Part shown: positions 32,029-39,893 of the stretch, in pieces | How positions within the stretch are numbered: the stretch's first letter is position 1 | Layout of the letters: every line of letters starts with the position of its first letter | Notes under the pieces: generated by a model | What the model saw: only the letters and a program-made list of their open reading frames with translations | Database searches by the model: none | What the model was told of the DNA's origin: nothing | Made by a program: the position numbers and the translations under genes | Assembly (NCBI GenBank): GCA_015068235.1 | Contig: SVKY01000016.1 | Coordinates: 1-40,051, forward strand | Direction of reading: 5' to 3' | Length of the DNA: 40,051 nucleotides | Source of the DNA: Oscillospiraceae bacterium | GTDB taxonomy: Bacteria > Bacillota > Clostridia > Oscillospirales > Oscillospiraceae

Positions 32029-34908
32029 TCAAATTTTGCCCAATTCCTTCAAAATCTTCTCCGGTGTCATCGGCCAGCTGCGGATCCACACACCACAAGC
32101 ATCGTGAATTGCGATACCGATTGCGGGCGCTGCACCATTGCAGGCGATCTCGGAAATAGACTTTGCGCCGAAGGGACCAAACTTATCGTCCACATCAATG
32201 AGCACAGACTTGAAATCATCAGGGGCGTCGCCGATCATCGGTGCGCCGTAATCGGTCAAATTAGCGTTGATGCACTTGCCGTCCTTATCGAGCACCATAT
32301 TTTCATACAAGCTGTGTCCGATGGACTTCATGACAGCACCATAGATCTGCGTCAGGGCACATTCGGGATTGATGGGCGTGCCTGCATCCTGCAAGGCGTA
32401 GAACTTCTGCAGCTTGATCTCGCCGGTCTTGATGTTGACCGCAACCTGCGCAAAGTGTGCGCCATAGGGCACAGAAGAGGCAGCTGTAACGAAACTGCCG
32501 TGGGCGATCATCTGCCCTCTGCCACCGCCGCTGGTGGCAGTGTGTGTCAGCTTGTAGTAGCTGATGCAAGCACCGGTCTTCTTGGAATAGACCTCGCCGG
32601 GAGCGCGGACATCCAAGTCCTCGACATTTTCTTCAAGCTGCAATGCAGCCTCAGCCAAAATCTTCTCTTTCAGATTATTGGTTGCGACCAAAGTCGCATT
32701 GCCGGAGAAGAAGGTGCCGGAGGACGCATAAGAACCGGTATCGAAGGCGCAGGAGTCAGTGTCACCGGATACGACAGTAATTCTATCCATCGGGAGCTTC
32801 AAAACTTCTGATACGATTTTTGCAGAAATGGTATCCAAACCCGTACCGAGGTCGGCGCCACCGCTGTTGAGAATGACAGTACCGTCTGTCTCAAGCTTAG
32901 CAATGGCTTCCGCATGGTCAAGACCGGGCAGACCCGAGCCCTGCATGATCATTGCAAAGCCCTTGCCGATCTTCCAATCGGGATCATCAGAAACTTCCTT
33001 CTTGCCCCAGTCGATCATCTCACAGCCCTTCGCAATGGCTTCTTCCAAACCGCAGGAACCAACAGGAACGACATTGCCTTCACGACCTTCACCCAAGCCC
33101 TTGAGGATTTCAAGCATGTAGCCTTCCTCGACATGGTTCTTCGATACCATATCCTTATAGTCAATGCCAAGCTTTTCGGCAAGTTCTGCCATCGCCATCA
33201 TAAGACCGTAAGTACCCTTGGGCGTACCGTAGCCCTGATAAGCACCGGCAGGAGGCGTGTTGGTATAGAAAACCTTGAGGTCATACTTCATGTTGTCGAC
33301 CTTGAACAGTGGCAAAGTCTTTGAGCAGCTATTCATCGGAACGGTCAAGCAGTGGTTGCCGTACGGGCCAGTATTTGCGCAGACCTCCATAAAGATCGCA
33401 GTAATGGTGCCATCCTTCTTGCCGCCCATCTTAACACGGCAGCGCATCGGGTGACGGGTGGAGTTTGCGATAAATTCTTCTTCACGGGTGTTGCGGTAGT
33501 AAACAGGCTTACCGGTCTTCCATGCTGCGTAAGCAGTCAATTCTTCGACCAGGATATCCTGCTTGCTGCCGTAGCCGCCGCCAACGCGTTCCTTGATGAC
33601 GTGGATCTTATTCTCAGGGATGCCACAGACCCAGCTCACGATGCGGCGCAAATGGTAAGGAACCTGCGTCGATGCGTTGACGACCAAGCGACCGCCCTCC
33701 ACGTGCGCATAGCAAACATGCGGTTCAAGCGGCGTGTGCTGAATCTGAGTGGTCTGATAAGTGCAATCGACGATGGCATCCGCCTCTTCAAAGCCCTTAT
33801 CCACATCACCAATATGACCCTTATTGGAGGCAGCAATGTTTTTCTGAATGTTTGCATGTAACGGGAACTGATAGATGACCTTTCCTTCTCGCTCATCACC
33901 TGCACGAGCGTTGAATTCATCGAGGTCAGCCGGTGCGCCTGCATTATACTGTACAGGACCGTTATGCACGAGCGGAGCACCCTCAGCCATCGCTTCTTCC
34001 ACGGTAAAGATGGCATCGGTCGGCTCATATTCAACCTTGATAAGAGAAGCTGCCTTGTAAGCAATTTCCTTGTTTCTTGCCACAATACCTGCAACACGGT
34101 CGCCCACATGGCGAACCTTGCGGTTAAACAGACGGCGGTCATGGGGAGATGGTTCAGGATTGCCCTGACCTGCCTGCATGTAGTAAACATCAGGGCAGTT
34201 TTCTGCAGTGATAATGGCAGCAACGCCGTCGAGCTTCTCAGCTTCGGAAATATCAATGCTCTTAATATAAGCACTGGCAAACGGACTGCGAAGAACGTGC
34301 AGACACCAAGCATTTGCAGGAACCTTGTCCTCAACAAACACAGGCTCACCGGAAACCAAAGCAGCGCCATCGATCTTATCTACAGGCTTGCCGACAATCT
34401 CCAGCTTTGGGCGGAAGGAAGGTGCGATCTCACTCTGATAGCTACCTGTATCACGCAGTTCGATAGCAAGCTTTACCGCAAGATAGTAATGCTCATAGCC
34501 TGCATCACGGATGAAAATGCTGGTGAGCACTTCCTTAATTTCCTCTCTGGACGGGTACGGATTTTTTTCCAGCAACCAAGTCAAAATCAGTGCAGCAGTC
34601 GCTGCGTTATATGCGCTGGCAACAATGCCGGCAGAAATCATAGCCTTTTGGACATAATTCAGCTCTCTGCCACTGAGCAAGCCCTCTGCGGTGCGAATTT
34701 GAGCACCCTCAGCCTGGTAGAGCAGGATGAAATTTGAATATTTCAGTTCTCCGTTGAAGATAATAGTATCCGAGCCTGCAAAGCCCTCGGCATCATCACT
34801 GTCACGGACAGAAAGATACCCGGTACGGTACAGAACATCTCTTAAACGTTCGGTGGGCTCGCCGAGCAGGCGGATATCTTCGCCGTTAATTCTGCATCTA
34901 AATTCCAT
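32029..34908 (-). CDS. xdhD: XdhD-type selenium-dependent xanthine dehydrogenase
   Basis: A 959-residue molybdenum hydroxylase, the length of E. coli XdhD (956). Residues ~1-165 have the layout of the [2Fe-2S] domains (DTIIFNGELKYSN, IRTAEGLLSGRELNYVQKAM, NPYPSREEIKEVL), but every cluster Cys is replaced; only C5 occurs in this part. From ~170 the Mo domain follows: VGKPVDKIDGAALVSGEP, ERVGGGYGSKQDI, GYGTPKGTYG, GGADLGTGLDT, and the catalytic Glu in GAKSISEIACNG. XdhD belongs to the selenium-dependent molybdenum hydroxylases used in anaerobic purine breakdown. GAGGAGG precedes the ATG. Electrons must leave through another Fe-S protein; see findings. Confidence 0.9.
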   Translation of the reverse strand: MEFRCRINGEDIRLLGEPTERLRDVLYRTGYLSVRDSDDAEGFAGSDTIIFNGELKYSNFILLYQAEGAQIRTAEGLLSGRELNYVQKAMISAGIVASAYNAATAALILTWLLEKNPYPSREEIKEVLTSIFIRDAGYEHYYLAVKLAIELRDTGSYQSEIAPSFRPKLEIVGKPVDKIDGAALVSGEPVFVEDKVPANAWCLHVLRSPFASAYIKSIDISEAEKLDGVAAIITAENCPDVYYMQAGQGNPEPSPHDRRLFNRKVRHVGDRVAGIVARNKEIAYKAASLIKVEYEPTDAIFTVEEAMAEGAPLVHNGPVQYNAGAPADLDEFNARAGDEREGKVIYQFPLHANIQKNIAASNKGHIGDVDKGFEEADAIVDCTYQTTQIQHTPLEPHVCYAHVEGGRLVVNASTQVPYHLRRIVSWVCGIPENKIHVIKERVGGGYGSKQDILVEELTAYAAWKTGKPVYYRNTREEEFIANSTRHPMRCRVKMGGKKDGTITAIFMEVCANTGPYGNHCLTVPMNSCSKTLPLFKVDNMKYDLKVFYTNTPPAGAYQGYGTPKGTYGLMMAMAELAEKLGIDYKDMVSKNHVEEGYMLEILKGLGEGREGNVVPVGSCGLEEAIAKGCEMIDWGKKEVSDDPDWKIGKGFAMIMQGSGLPGLDHAEAIAKLETDGTVILNSGGADLGTGLDTISAKIVSEVLKLPMDRITVVSGDTDSCAFDTGSYASSGTFFSGNATLVATNNLKEKILAEAALQLEENVEDLDVRAPGEVYSKKTGACISYYKLTHTATSGGGRGQMIAHGSFVTAASSVPYGAHFAQVAVNIKTGEIKLQKFYALQDAGTPINPECALTQIYGAVMKSIGHSLYENMVLDKDGKCINANLTDYGAPMIGDAPDDFKSVLIDVDDKFGPFGAKSISEIACNGAAPAIGIAIHDACGVWIRSWPMTPEKILKELGKI

Positions 34909-34912
34909 TTTC

Positions 34913-35608
34913 TTACCTCCTCAGAGAAAAGACGGTCTTGGCAAGATACTTCTTGTATTCCGCACTGCCTGCCAAATCGTCACAAAACTCCATCGTCTTG
35001 TACAAATCAGGGGTATTGCCGCATGTCAGGGCGCTGCCCTTCACGCTCAATGCGTAAACGCCGCTGCTTTCAGCAGCAATCAAGGTCGCATGGCTGGCTG
35101 TGGTATTGCCGAAGCGCTTTACCCAACCATCCCGGTTTTTGTCGATCACAATGTACTCAAGCAGGCACTTGCATGCGCCCTTTAAGTAGTCATATACGTT
35201 CTCTTCCTTTTCACCCTTTTTGCCCAAGGCAATCAGCCTCGCCTCAGCAGCGCAGAGAGCTGCAGCCAAATAGCTGTCATCACGGCGCAAAGCAAGGTTT
35301 CCACCGACCGTTGCGGAATTGCGCTTTGCAAAAGAGGCACAGAACTTCGCCGCCTCTTTTATGAATGTGGGAATAAGGTCGCTTTCCACGAGCTGCTGAA
35401 GCGTCACTCGTGCGCCAATATAGATCTTATCGTTCTTTTCTTCGATGGTATCAAATCCCAATGCGTTAATATCGATCAGTTCTTTTCCTTCTGCTGCACC
35501 ACCAAGACGTAGGTCATCCGTTCCGCCGGCAAAGTAAACCGTGGTATCAGGGCTTGCATATCGGATCTGTACCGCTTCAGCAGCCGTTCGAGGATGATGG
35601 ATTATCAT
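34913..35608 (-). CDS. ygfM: YgfM-type FAD-binding subunit
   Basis: A 231-residue member of the CODH/xanthine dehydrogenase FAD subunit family, shorter than XdhB (293) and near YgfM (~259). FAD motifs are VYFAGGTDDLRLGG (~25-38) and SATVGGNLALRRDD (~97-110). It precedes xdhD by 4 bases, as ygfM does xdhD in E. coli, and is likely its partner flavin subunit. Start at 35608 (MIIHHPRT), AGGAGG 8 bases upstream; the longer frame to 35776 crosses the promoter and is not used. Confidence 0.87.
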   Translation of the reverse strand: MIIHHPRTAAEAVQIRYASPDTTVYFAGGTDDLRLGGAAEGKELIDINALGFDTIEEKNDKIYIGARVTLQQLVESDLIPTFIKEAAKFCASFAKRNSATVGGNLALRRDDSYLAAALCAAEARLIALGKKGEKEENVYDYLKGACKCLLEYIVIDKNRDGWVKRFGNTTASHATLIAAESSGVYALSVKGSALTCGNTPDLYKTMEFCDDLAGSAEYKKYLAKTVFSLRR

Positions 35609-35681
35609 AAATCTAACCTCCTGATTGTCGATTCTTTCGTGAATATTCGAAAAATACTCCAAAATCCACTTTTCTGAATAT

Positions 35682-35710
35682 AGTATACCATAAAATCCGC
35701 ATGATTGGAA
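35682..35710 (-). promoter_or_regulatory. Promoter of the ygfM-xdhD-xdhABC operon
   Basis: TTCCAA (35710-35705), 17 bases, then TATACT (35687-35682) on the minus strand. The leader is ~67 bases. The 94 bases between it and the mocA promoter are very AT-rich, with room for a shared regulator. Confidence 0.6.
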
Positions 35711-35769
35711 GATATAATTCGTTATTTTTTTAATAATATAACAGTTTTCACAAACCACCATGCGTAATA

Positions 35770-35799
35770 TTGACAAAAACTACAATTACAGGGTATACT
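35770..35799 (+). promoter_or_regulatory. mocA promoter
   Basis: A consensus TTGACA (35770-35775), 18 bases, then TATACT (35794-35799). It is divergent from the ygfM operon promoter. Confidence 0.7.
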
Positions 35800-35825
35800 A
35801 TGCTTCGAAGGGATGATGATAAATC

Positions 35826-36428
35826 ATGGAAATTTCGAAACAGCCCAAGTTAGGCTGTCTTGTCATGGCTGCCGGAAATGCAGCACGTTTCGGTGAGAAC
35901 AAGCTTGCCGCCGTTTACGATGGCAAAACCCTAATCCAAAGGGCGCTTGAAGCCGTACCGAAGGACATGTTTGAAAAAGTAACTATTGTTACACAGTATT
36001 CGGAAATTGAAGCATTGGCAGCGCAATTTGGTTTTTCAGCAATTCACAACGCACATCCGGATTGGGGCATCAGCCACACCATCAAGCTTGGCACCGAAGG
36101 CATGAAAGACCTTGATGCAATATTGTATATGGTTTCCGATCAGCCACTACTGCATGAAGCATCGGTAAGAAGTGTCGTAGAAACATGGAAGCAGAATCCG
36201 CAAGCCATTGTCGGAGCCGCTCACAACGGCAAGCGTGGAAATCCGTGTATTTTCCCCAGGGAGTTTTTTGAAGAATTGATGTCCCTTCGGGAGGACCACG
36301 GCGGCAACACCGTCATTCGCCGCCATAGCGAACGTCTAAGACTGGTCGAGATTGAAAAGAATGAGCTGACCGATATTGACACGCCGAAGGCATTAGACGA
36401 TCTGCTGGACGAGGAATCTTCCCGATAG
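35826..36428 (+). CDS. mocA: MocA-like molybdenum cofactor cytidylyltransferase
   Basis: A 200-residue nucleotidyltransferase of the MobA/MocA fold: CLVMAAGNAARFGENKLAAVYDGKT split by the glycine-rich NTP loop, MVSDQPLL, and GAAHNGKRGNPCIFP. MocA (YgfJ) adds CMP to molybdopterin to give the dinucleotide used by xanthine dehydrogenase-family enzymes; paralogues in selenium-dependent hydroxylase clusters may act in cofactor maturation. It is divergent from the xdh operon and so tied to it. The ribosome site before the ATG is weak (AAGGGATGATG). Confidence 0.85.
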   Translation: MEISKQPKLGCLVMAAGNAARFGENKLAAVYDGKTLIQRALEAVPKDMFEKVTIVTQYSEIEALAAQFGFSAIHNAHPDWGISHTIKLGTEGMKDLDAILYMVSDQPLLHEASVRSVVETWKQNPQAIVGAAHNGKRGNPCIFPREFFEELMSLREDHGGNTVIRRHSERLRLVEIEKNELTDIDTPKALDDLLDEESSR

Positions 36429-36463
36429 CGAAGAAATAAACAGCGCCTTCGTGAGGTGATGGA

Positions 36464-37339
36464 ATGTACAAAACCGCCAATGCGTATTATAAAGAAAAAT
36501 TTGGCTGCAAAATATATAAGCTCTCACTTGACGGAGGCTTCACCTGCCCCAACCGTGACGGGAGTATTTCTGCCGAGGGCTGTATTTTCTGCTCCGCCCT
36601 CGGCAGCGGAGAGTTCGCAGCGCACGGAACAGACATCCGTATGCAGTTGGAAATGGCAAAAAAGCGTGTGGAGAAAAAAATCAACGGCGGAAAATATATT
36701 GCCTATTTTCAATCATTTACCAATACCTATGCGCCCATCGATCGGCTGAAGGCGTTGTTTTATGAAGCGATCGAACCGGATGATATTGTGGGCTTGAACA
36801 TTGCCACACGGCCGGATTGTCTTCCCGAAAATGTCATAGCGCTTCTGAAAGAGCTCAACGCCATCAAGCCGGTCACGGTGGAGCTGGGCTTGCAGACCGC
36901 AGACGACCGAGTGGCAAAATACATCAACCGAGGCTATCCAACAGAGGTTTACGCAGATGCCGTTACCCGATTGAAGCAAGCCGGGTTAGAGGTGATCACC
37001 CATATCATCATCGGTCTGCCCGGCGATGATCCGATCGCAACCACACGCTTTGCCGTGGAATGTGGTACCGACGGCGTAAAATTTCATCTTTTACATATTC
37101 TTAAAAACACTCGCCTTGCGGAAGAATACGAAGCCGGCAGGGTCAAGGCGCTGACATTAACGGAATATGCCGAGCTTTTGAAGCGCTGCATCGACCTTTT
37201 GCCCGGGCATATCGTCGTACACAGAATCACGGGAGACGGCGCGAAAAAAGATTTGATCGCCCCTTTGTGGTCTGCGGACAAAAAGAAAACCCTGAATTAT
37301 CTGACCGCAATTCTACAAAAGCCGCCTTCTATGACTTGA
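36464..37339 (+). CDS. YhcC/TIGR01212-family radical SAM protein
   Basis: A 291-residue radical SAM protein. Fe-S ligands are C28, C40 and C43 (C-x11-C-x2-C), the spacing of the YhcC family rather than CxxxCxxC. GGFTCPNRDGSISAEGC, YFQSFTNTYAP, VELGLQTADDRVAKYINRG and ITHIIIGLPGDD follow in the family order. The function of YhcC proteins is unknown. GAGGTGATGG precedes the ATG. It lies 35 bases after mocA and is likely cotranscribed. Confidence 0.88.
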   Translation: MYKTANAYYKEKFGCKIYKLSLDGGFTCPNRDGSISAEGCIFCSALGSGEFAAHGTDIRMQLEMAKKRVEKKINGGKYIAYFQSFTNTYAPIDRLKALFYEAIEPDDIVGLNIATRPDCLPENVIALLKELNAIKPVTVELGLQTADDRVAKYINRGYPTEVYADAVTRLKQAGLEVITHIIIGLPGDDPIATTRFAVECGTDGVKFHLLHILKNTRLAEEYEAGRVKALTLTEYAELLKRCIDLLPGHIVVHRITGDGAKKDLIAPLWSADKKKTLNYLTAILQKPPSMT

Positions 37340-37385
37340 TCACCACAGCGCATAATATCCGCATTTGAATTGGGAGGCATAGATT

Positions 37386-38123
37386 ATGAAGATCGCACTG
37401 GCGTCTGCGCCGGTAATGAATAAAAACATCGAATTTAATTTGCAAATAATGATCGATTCCGTAAAAGCTTGCGGCGGCAAAGCTGATCTGATTCTTTTCG
37501 GCGAATCCGTTTTGCAGGGCTTTGATGCTCTTTGCTGGAATTATGAAACGGACAAGCACATGGCTGTTACCTTAACGGATGCCCCGATCCGACGGATGTG
37601 TGAAGCCGCAAAGGAATACGCCATTGCGGTATCCTTCGGCTTTATTCAGCGTTGTGATGATGCTCTGTACAGCAGTCAAATCTTTATCGGTGCAGACGGT
37701 CAGATCGTGCAAGTGTTTCATCGCGTCAGCGTTGGTTGGAAAGAATTTATTAAGACAGATGCCCATTACCGAGAAGGTCAATCTTTCGAGAAATTCTGCT
37801 ACAATGGAAAATCCTTTGCCATTGGTCTGTGCGGGGACCTTTGGACTGAGGGGCGATCAAAAGAAATGAAATCCTTAAATGCCGATGTAGTCCTGTGGCC
37901 TGTCTGGTGTGATTACGAAACCAACGAATGGAACAATGGCATCAAGTACGAGTACGCAGAGCAAGCCGCTTTGTGTGGCAGCTGTGTTCTGCTTGTAAAT
38001 CCGTTCTGCGCTGATGCAGACACAACGAATGTCGCCCCAGGTGGCGCAGCCTATTTTAGAAACGGTGGGATCGCTGCACAGATGCCCTTCGGCAACAACG
38101 GCATTTTGATTGTATCTGTATAA
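37386..38123 (+). CDS. Nitrilase-superfamily carbon-nitrogen hydrolase
   Basis: A 245-residue protein with the αββα nitrilase fold. The catalytic Glu is E40 (LFGESVLQGF) and the nucleophile C149 (AIGLCGDLWTEG). The usual catalytic Lys site (YRK-x-HL) reads FHRVSV, so R113 stands at that place and K119 (GWKEF) is the nearest Lys. The family hydrolyses nitriles, amides or carbamoyl groups. GGGAGGC lies before the ATG. It is 46 bases after the radical SAM gene; amide or ureide hydrolysis in purine breakdown is possible but unproven. Confidence 0.75.
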   Translation: MKIALASAPVMNKNIEFNLQIMIDSVKACGGKADLILFGESVLQGFDALCWNYETDKHMAVTLTDAPIRRMCEAAKEYAIAVSFGFIQRCDDALYSSQIFIGADGQIVQVFHRVSVGWKEFIKTDAHYREGQSFEKFCYNGKSFAIGLCGDLWTEGRSKEMKSLNADVVLWPVWCDYETNEWNNGIKYEYAEQAALCGSCVLLVNPFCADADTTNVAPGGAAYFRNGGIAAQMPFGNNGILIVSV

Positions 38124-38227
38124 GAATGATATCATCTTTGATCGTTTTTTAGGAAACAAATGATCACAGCCTGAATCGGAAATGGATTGATCTGCTTCAA
38201 AAAGTTTTATTTGACGAGGTTAAATTG

Positions 38228-38617
38228 ATGAACATAGATTTAGAAAACAAAGAAGTTATTTGTATATTTCAGCTGTTTTTTGATAAATTGCCGTATCAGT
38301 ATAAAACGAAAAACACAAGTCGCAGTGATACAGACTTTAGAGAAGCTATTATAGCCCCATGGCGTTCGGGCGAGAAGTATGTGATCAAGCTCTCGGAGAA
38401 CGACTTTACATTTCCTGAGAAAATAGAAACATGGAAACGTTGTGCTGAGGAGTATCGAAAATTGGGGTATTACTGCCCTATGATTTTTCCTTCGAAGCAG
38501 GGAGATTTTCCGACAGTTGCTTATAAAGGGCGCAACTGTGTGGTTTATGTGGAAGAGTTCTGTAAATACACCGTTGTCGAAGATCGATTTGGAGCAGATA
38601 TTAAAGACAAAATATGA
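38228..38617 (+). pseudogene. N-lobe fragment of a phosphotransferase/kinase-fold protein
   Basis: A 129-residue, AT-rich frame that looks like the N-lobe of an aminoglycoside-phosphotransferase/kinase fold: REAIIAPWRSGEKYVIKLS (the VIK Lys), an αC-like helix WKRCAEEYRKLGYY, and the hinge NCVVYVEEF. It ends at a TGA (38615-38617). The same frame then runs on 27 codons to the next stop (ALKEVNMMEVVPFQERK), and no catalytic loop or C-lobe follows before the next gene. I read it as a truncated gene, perhaps with a nonsense mutation; a small stand-alone protein is possible. 38124-38227 shows no feature beyond a short ATGATATCAT palindrome. Confidence 0.5.
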
Positions 38618-38785
38618 GCACTTAAGGAAGTGAACATGATGGAAGTCGTCCCATTTCAGGAAAGAAAGATGACATTCGTTTTTTATGAAAAATTAAAACA
38701 CATAGCTTGACCTTTAGATTAAAGAAATATGGATAGAGTAAATCTTTTTTCGAACTACCAAAACCATATAGCGGAGTGAAATAGC

Positions 38786-39436
38786 ATGAACACAGAACTG
38801 ATTGCAAAAACAGAAGCCTTTTTGAAGGAGACCTTTGCTGCAAGTACATATTTGGAAGCCAATCCCGCACAACGGGACTATCGCCTGGAGCATTCCTACC
38901 GCGTGGCAAACATTGCAAAAATCATTGCCGAAAACGAAAATTTTGATGTCACTTATGCGGTGATTGCCGCTTTGCTTCACGACATTGCCTACTGCGAGGA
39001 GATGGCAACCCGTGAGGATTGGAAAAACCACGGTCGCCGCAGTGCCGCCATTGCAAGACCTTTTTTGGAGAGCCTCGGACTTCCAACCGATGCTGCAAAC
39101 GAGATCTGCTACGGCATCGCCATCCATGTAGACGATGAAGCCGATTTTGCATGGGAACGAACACCATTTGCCGAAACCGTAGGCGATGCGGATAATATTG
39201 ACCGCTTTGATGCCTACCGAATCTATGAAACTCTGGAATACCACAAGTTCAGCGAAATGAGCTTGGAAAAGAAAAAAGAAACGGTCGCCTCCACCATCGA
39301 AAAGCTGACCCGTTTCAAGGATATGAACTTGGGAACCCAAACCGCCAAAAAGCTGTGGCTTCAGCGGTTGGATGATTATATTGGATTTTATAAAAAACTG
39401 AGCGCACAGCTGGACAACAGCTTTGCGGTCTTATGA
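38786..39436 (+). CDS. HD-domain phosphohydrolase
   Basis: A 216-residue HD-superfamily protein. Metal ligands are visible as H36 (EHSYRVANIA), H65-D66 (LLHDIAYCEE), the His in WKNHGRRSA and the later Asp in VGDADNIDRFDA. The superfamily hydrolyses phosphate mono- or diesters, often nucleotides; the substrate cannot be read. GGAGTG lies 10 bases before the ATG. It begins a tight run with the P-loop kinase and GNAT genes. Confidence 0.85.
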   Translation: MNTELIAKTEAFLKETFAASTYLEANPAQRDYRLEHSYRVANIAKIIAENENFDVTYAVIAALLHDIAYCEEMATREDWKNHGRRSAAIARPFLESLGLPTDAANEICYGIAIHVDDEADFAWERTPFAETVGDADNIDRFDAYRIYETLEYHKFSEMSLEKKKETVASTIEKLTRFKDMNLGTQTAKKLWLQRLDDYIGFYKKLSAQLDNSFAVL

Positions 39437-39449
39437 GGGAGAATTTATT

Positions 39450-39893
39450 ATGGTGATTGGAATTTTTGGCGAAAGCTGTACCGGCAAGTCTACGCTTGCA
39501 GATAAAATCGCAAAGAGCGTTCCATGCGAAATATTTACCGGCAAGGACTATCTGCGCCTTGCCAAGAATGAAAATATCGCAAAAGCAATGTTCCAAAAGA
39601 AGCTCAATGCCGCTGTGAACGGTGAAAATATCATTTATGTCATTTCCGAAACAGAGCATCTTTCCCTATTGCCGGAAGGAGCGTTGCGGATCCTTGTCAC
39701 AGCAGATTTGGAGCTGATCAAGTCCAGATTCGCCCAACGGATGCGTGGCAATCTCCCTGCTCCGGTGGCAACCATGCTGGAAAAGAAACACGGCTGTTTC
39801 GATTCTCAGCCCCATGACATTCATGTGATTTCCGGCGAAACAGATTTAGATATTATTGTGGAGGAAGTATGGAAATCAAGCATGAAAACATAA
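39450..39893 (+). CDS. Small P-loop kinase-like protein
   Basis: A 147-residue P-loop protein with Walker A GESCTGKST at residues 7-15 and β-strand pattern IIYVISE / ALRILVTADLELIKSRFAQR, as in adenylate/cytidylate/shikimate kinase-like folds. It is shorter than most (about 170-220) and its LID is reduced (FAQRMRGNLPAPVA). Substrate unknown. GGGAG lies 8 bases before the ATG at 39450. It starts 13 bases after the HD gene and overlaps the next gene by 25. Confidence 0.7.
   Translation: MVIGIFGESCTGKSTLADKIAKSVPCEIFTGKDYLRLAKNENIAKAMFQKKLNAAVNGENIIYVISETEHLSLLPEGALRILVTADLELIKSRFAQRMRGNLPAPVATMLEKKHGCFDSQPHDIHVISGETDLDIIVEEVWKSSMKT

Noticed and set aside
34913-35776. Longer ygfM start at 35776
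   Set aside because: It would cross the TTCCAA/TATACT promoter and has no ribosome site; 35608 has AGGAGG at ideal spacing.
35680-35801. Inverted ATAGTATACC / GGTATACTAT across the divergent mocA-ygfM promoters as an operator
   Set aside because: Each arm is just a TATACT -10 element; the same sequence recurs at the serC promoter, so it is core promoter rather than a specific site.
38615-38617. TGA as a selenocysteine codon
   Set aside because: The protein is a kinase-like fragment with no redox motif, and no SECIS-like hairpin follows directly; nonsense mutation or true stop is simpler.
38708-38737. Promoter before the HD gene (TTGACC, 17 bases, TGGATA)
   Set aside because: The -10 is poor and no second feature supports it; it cannot be told from chance in AT-rich DNA.
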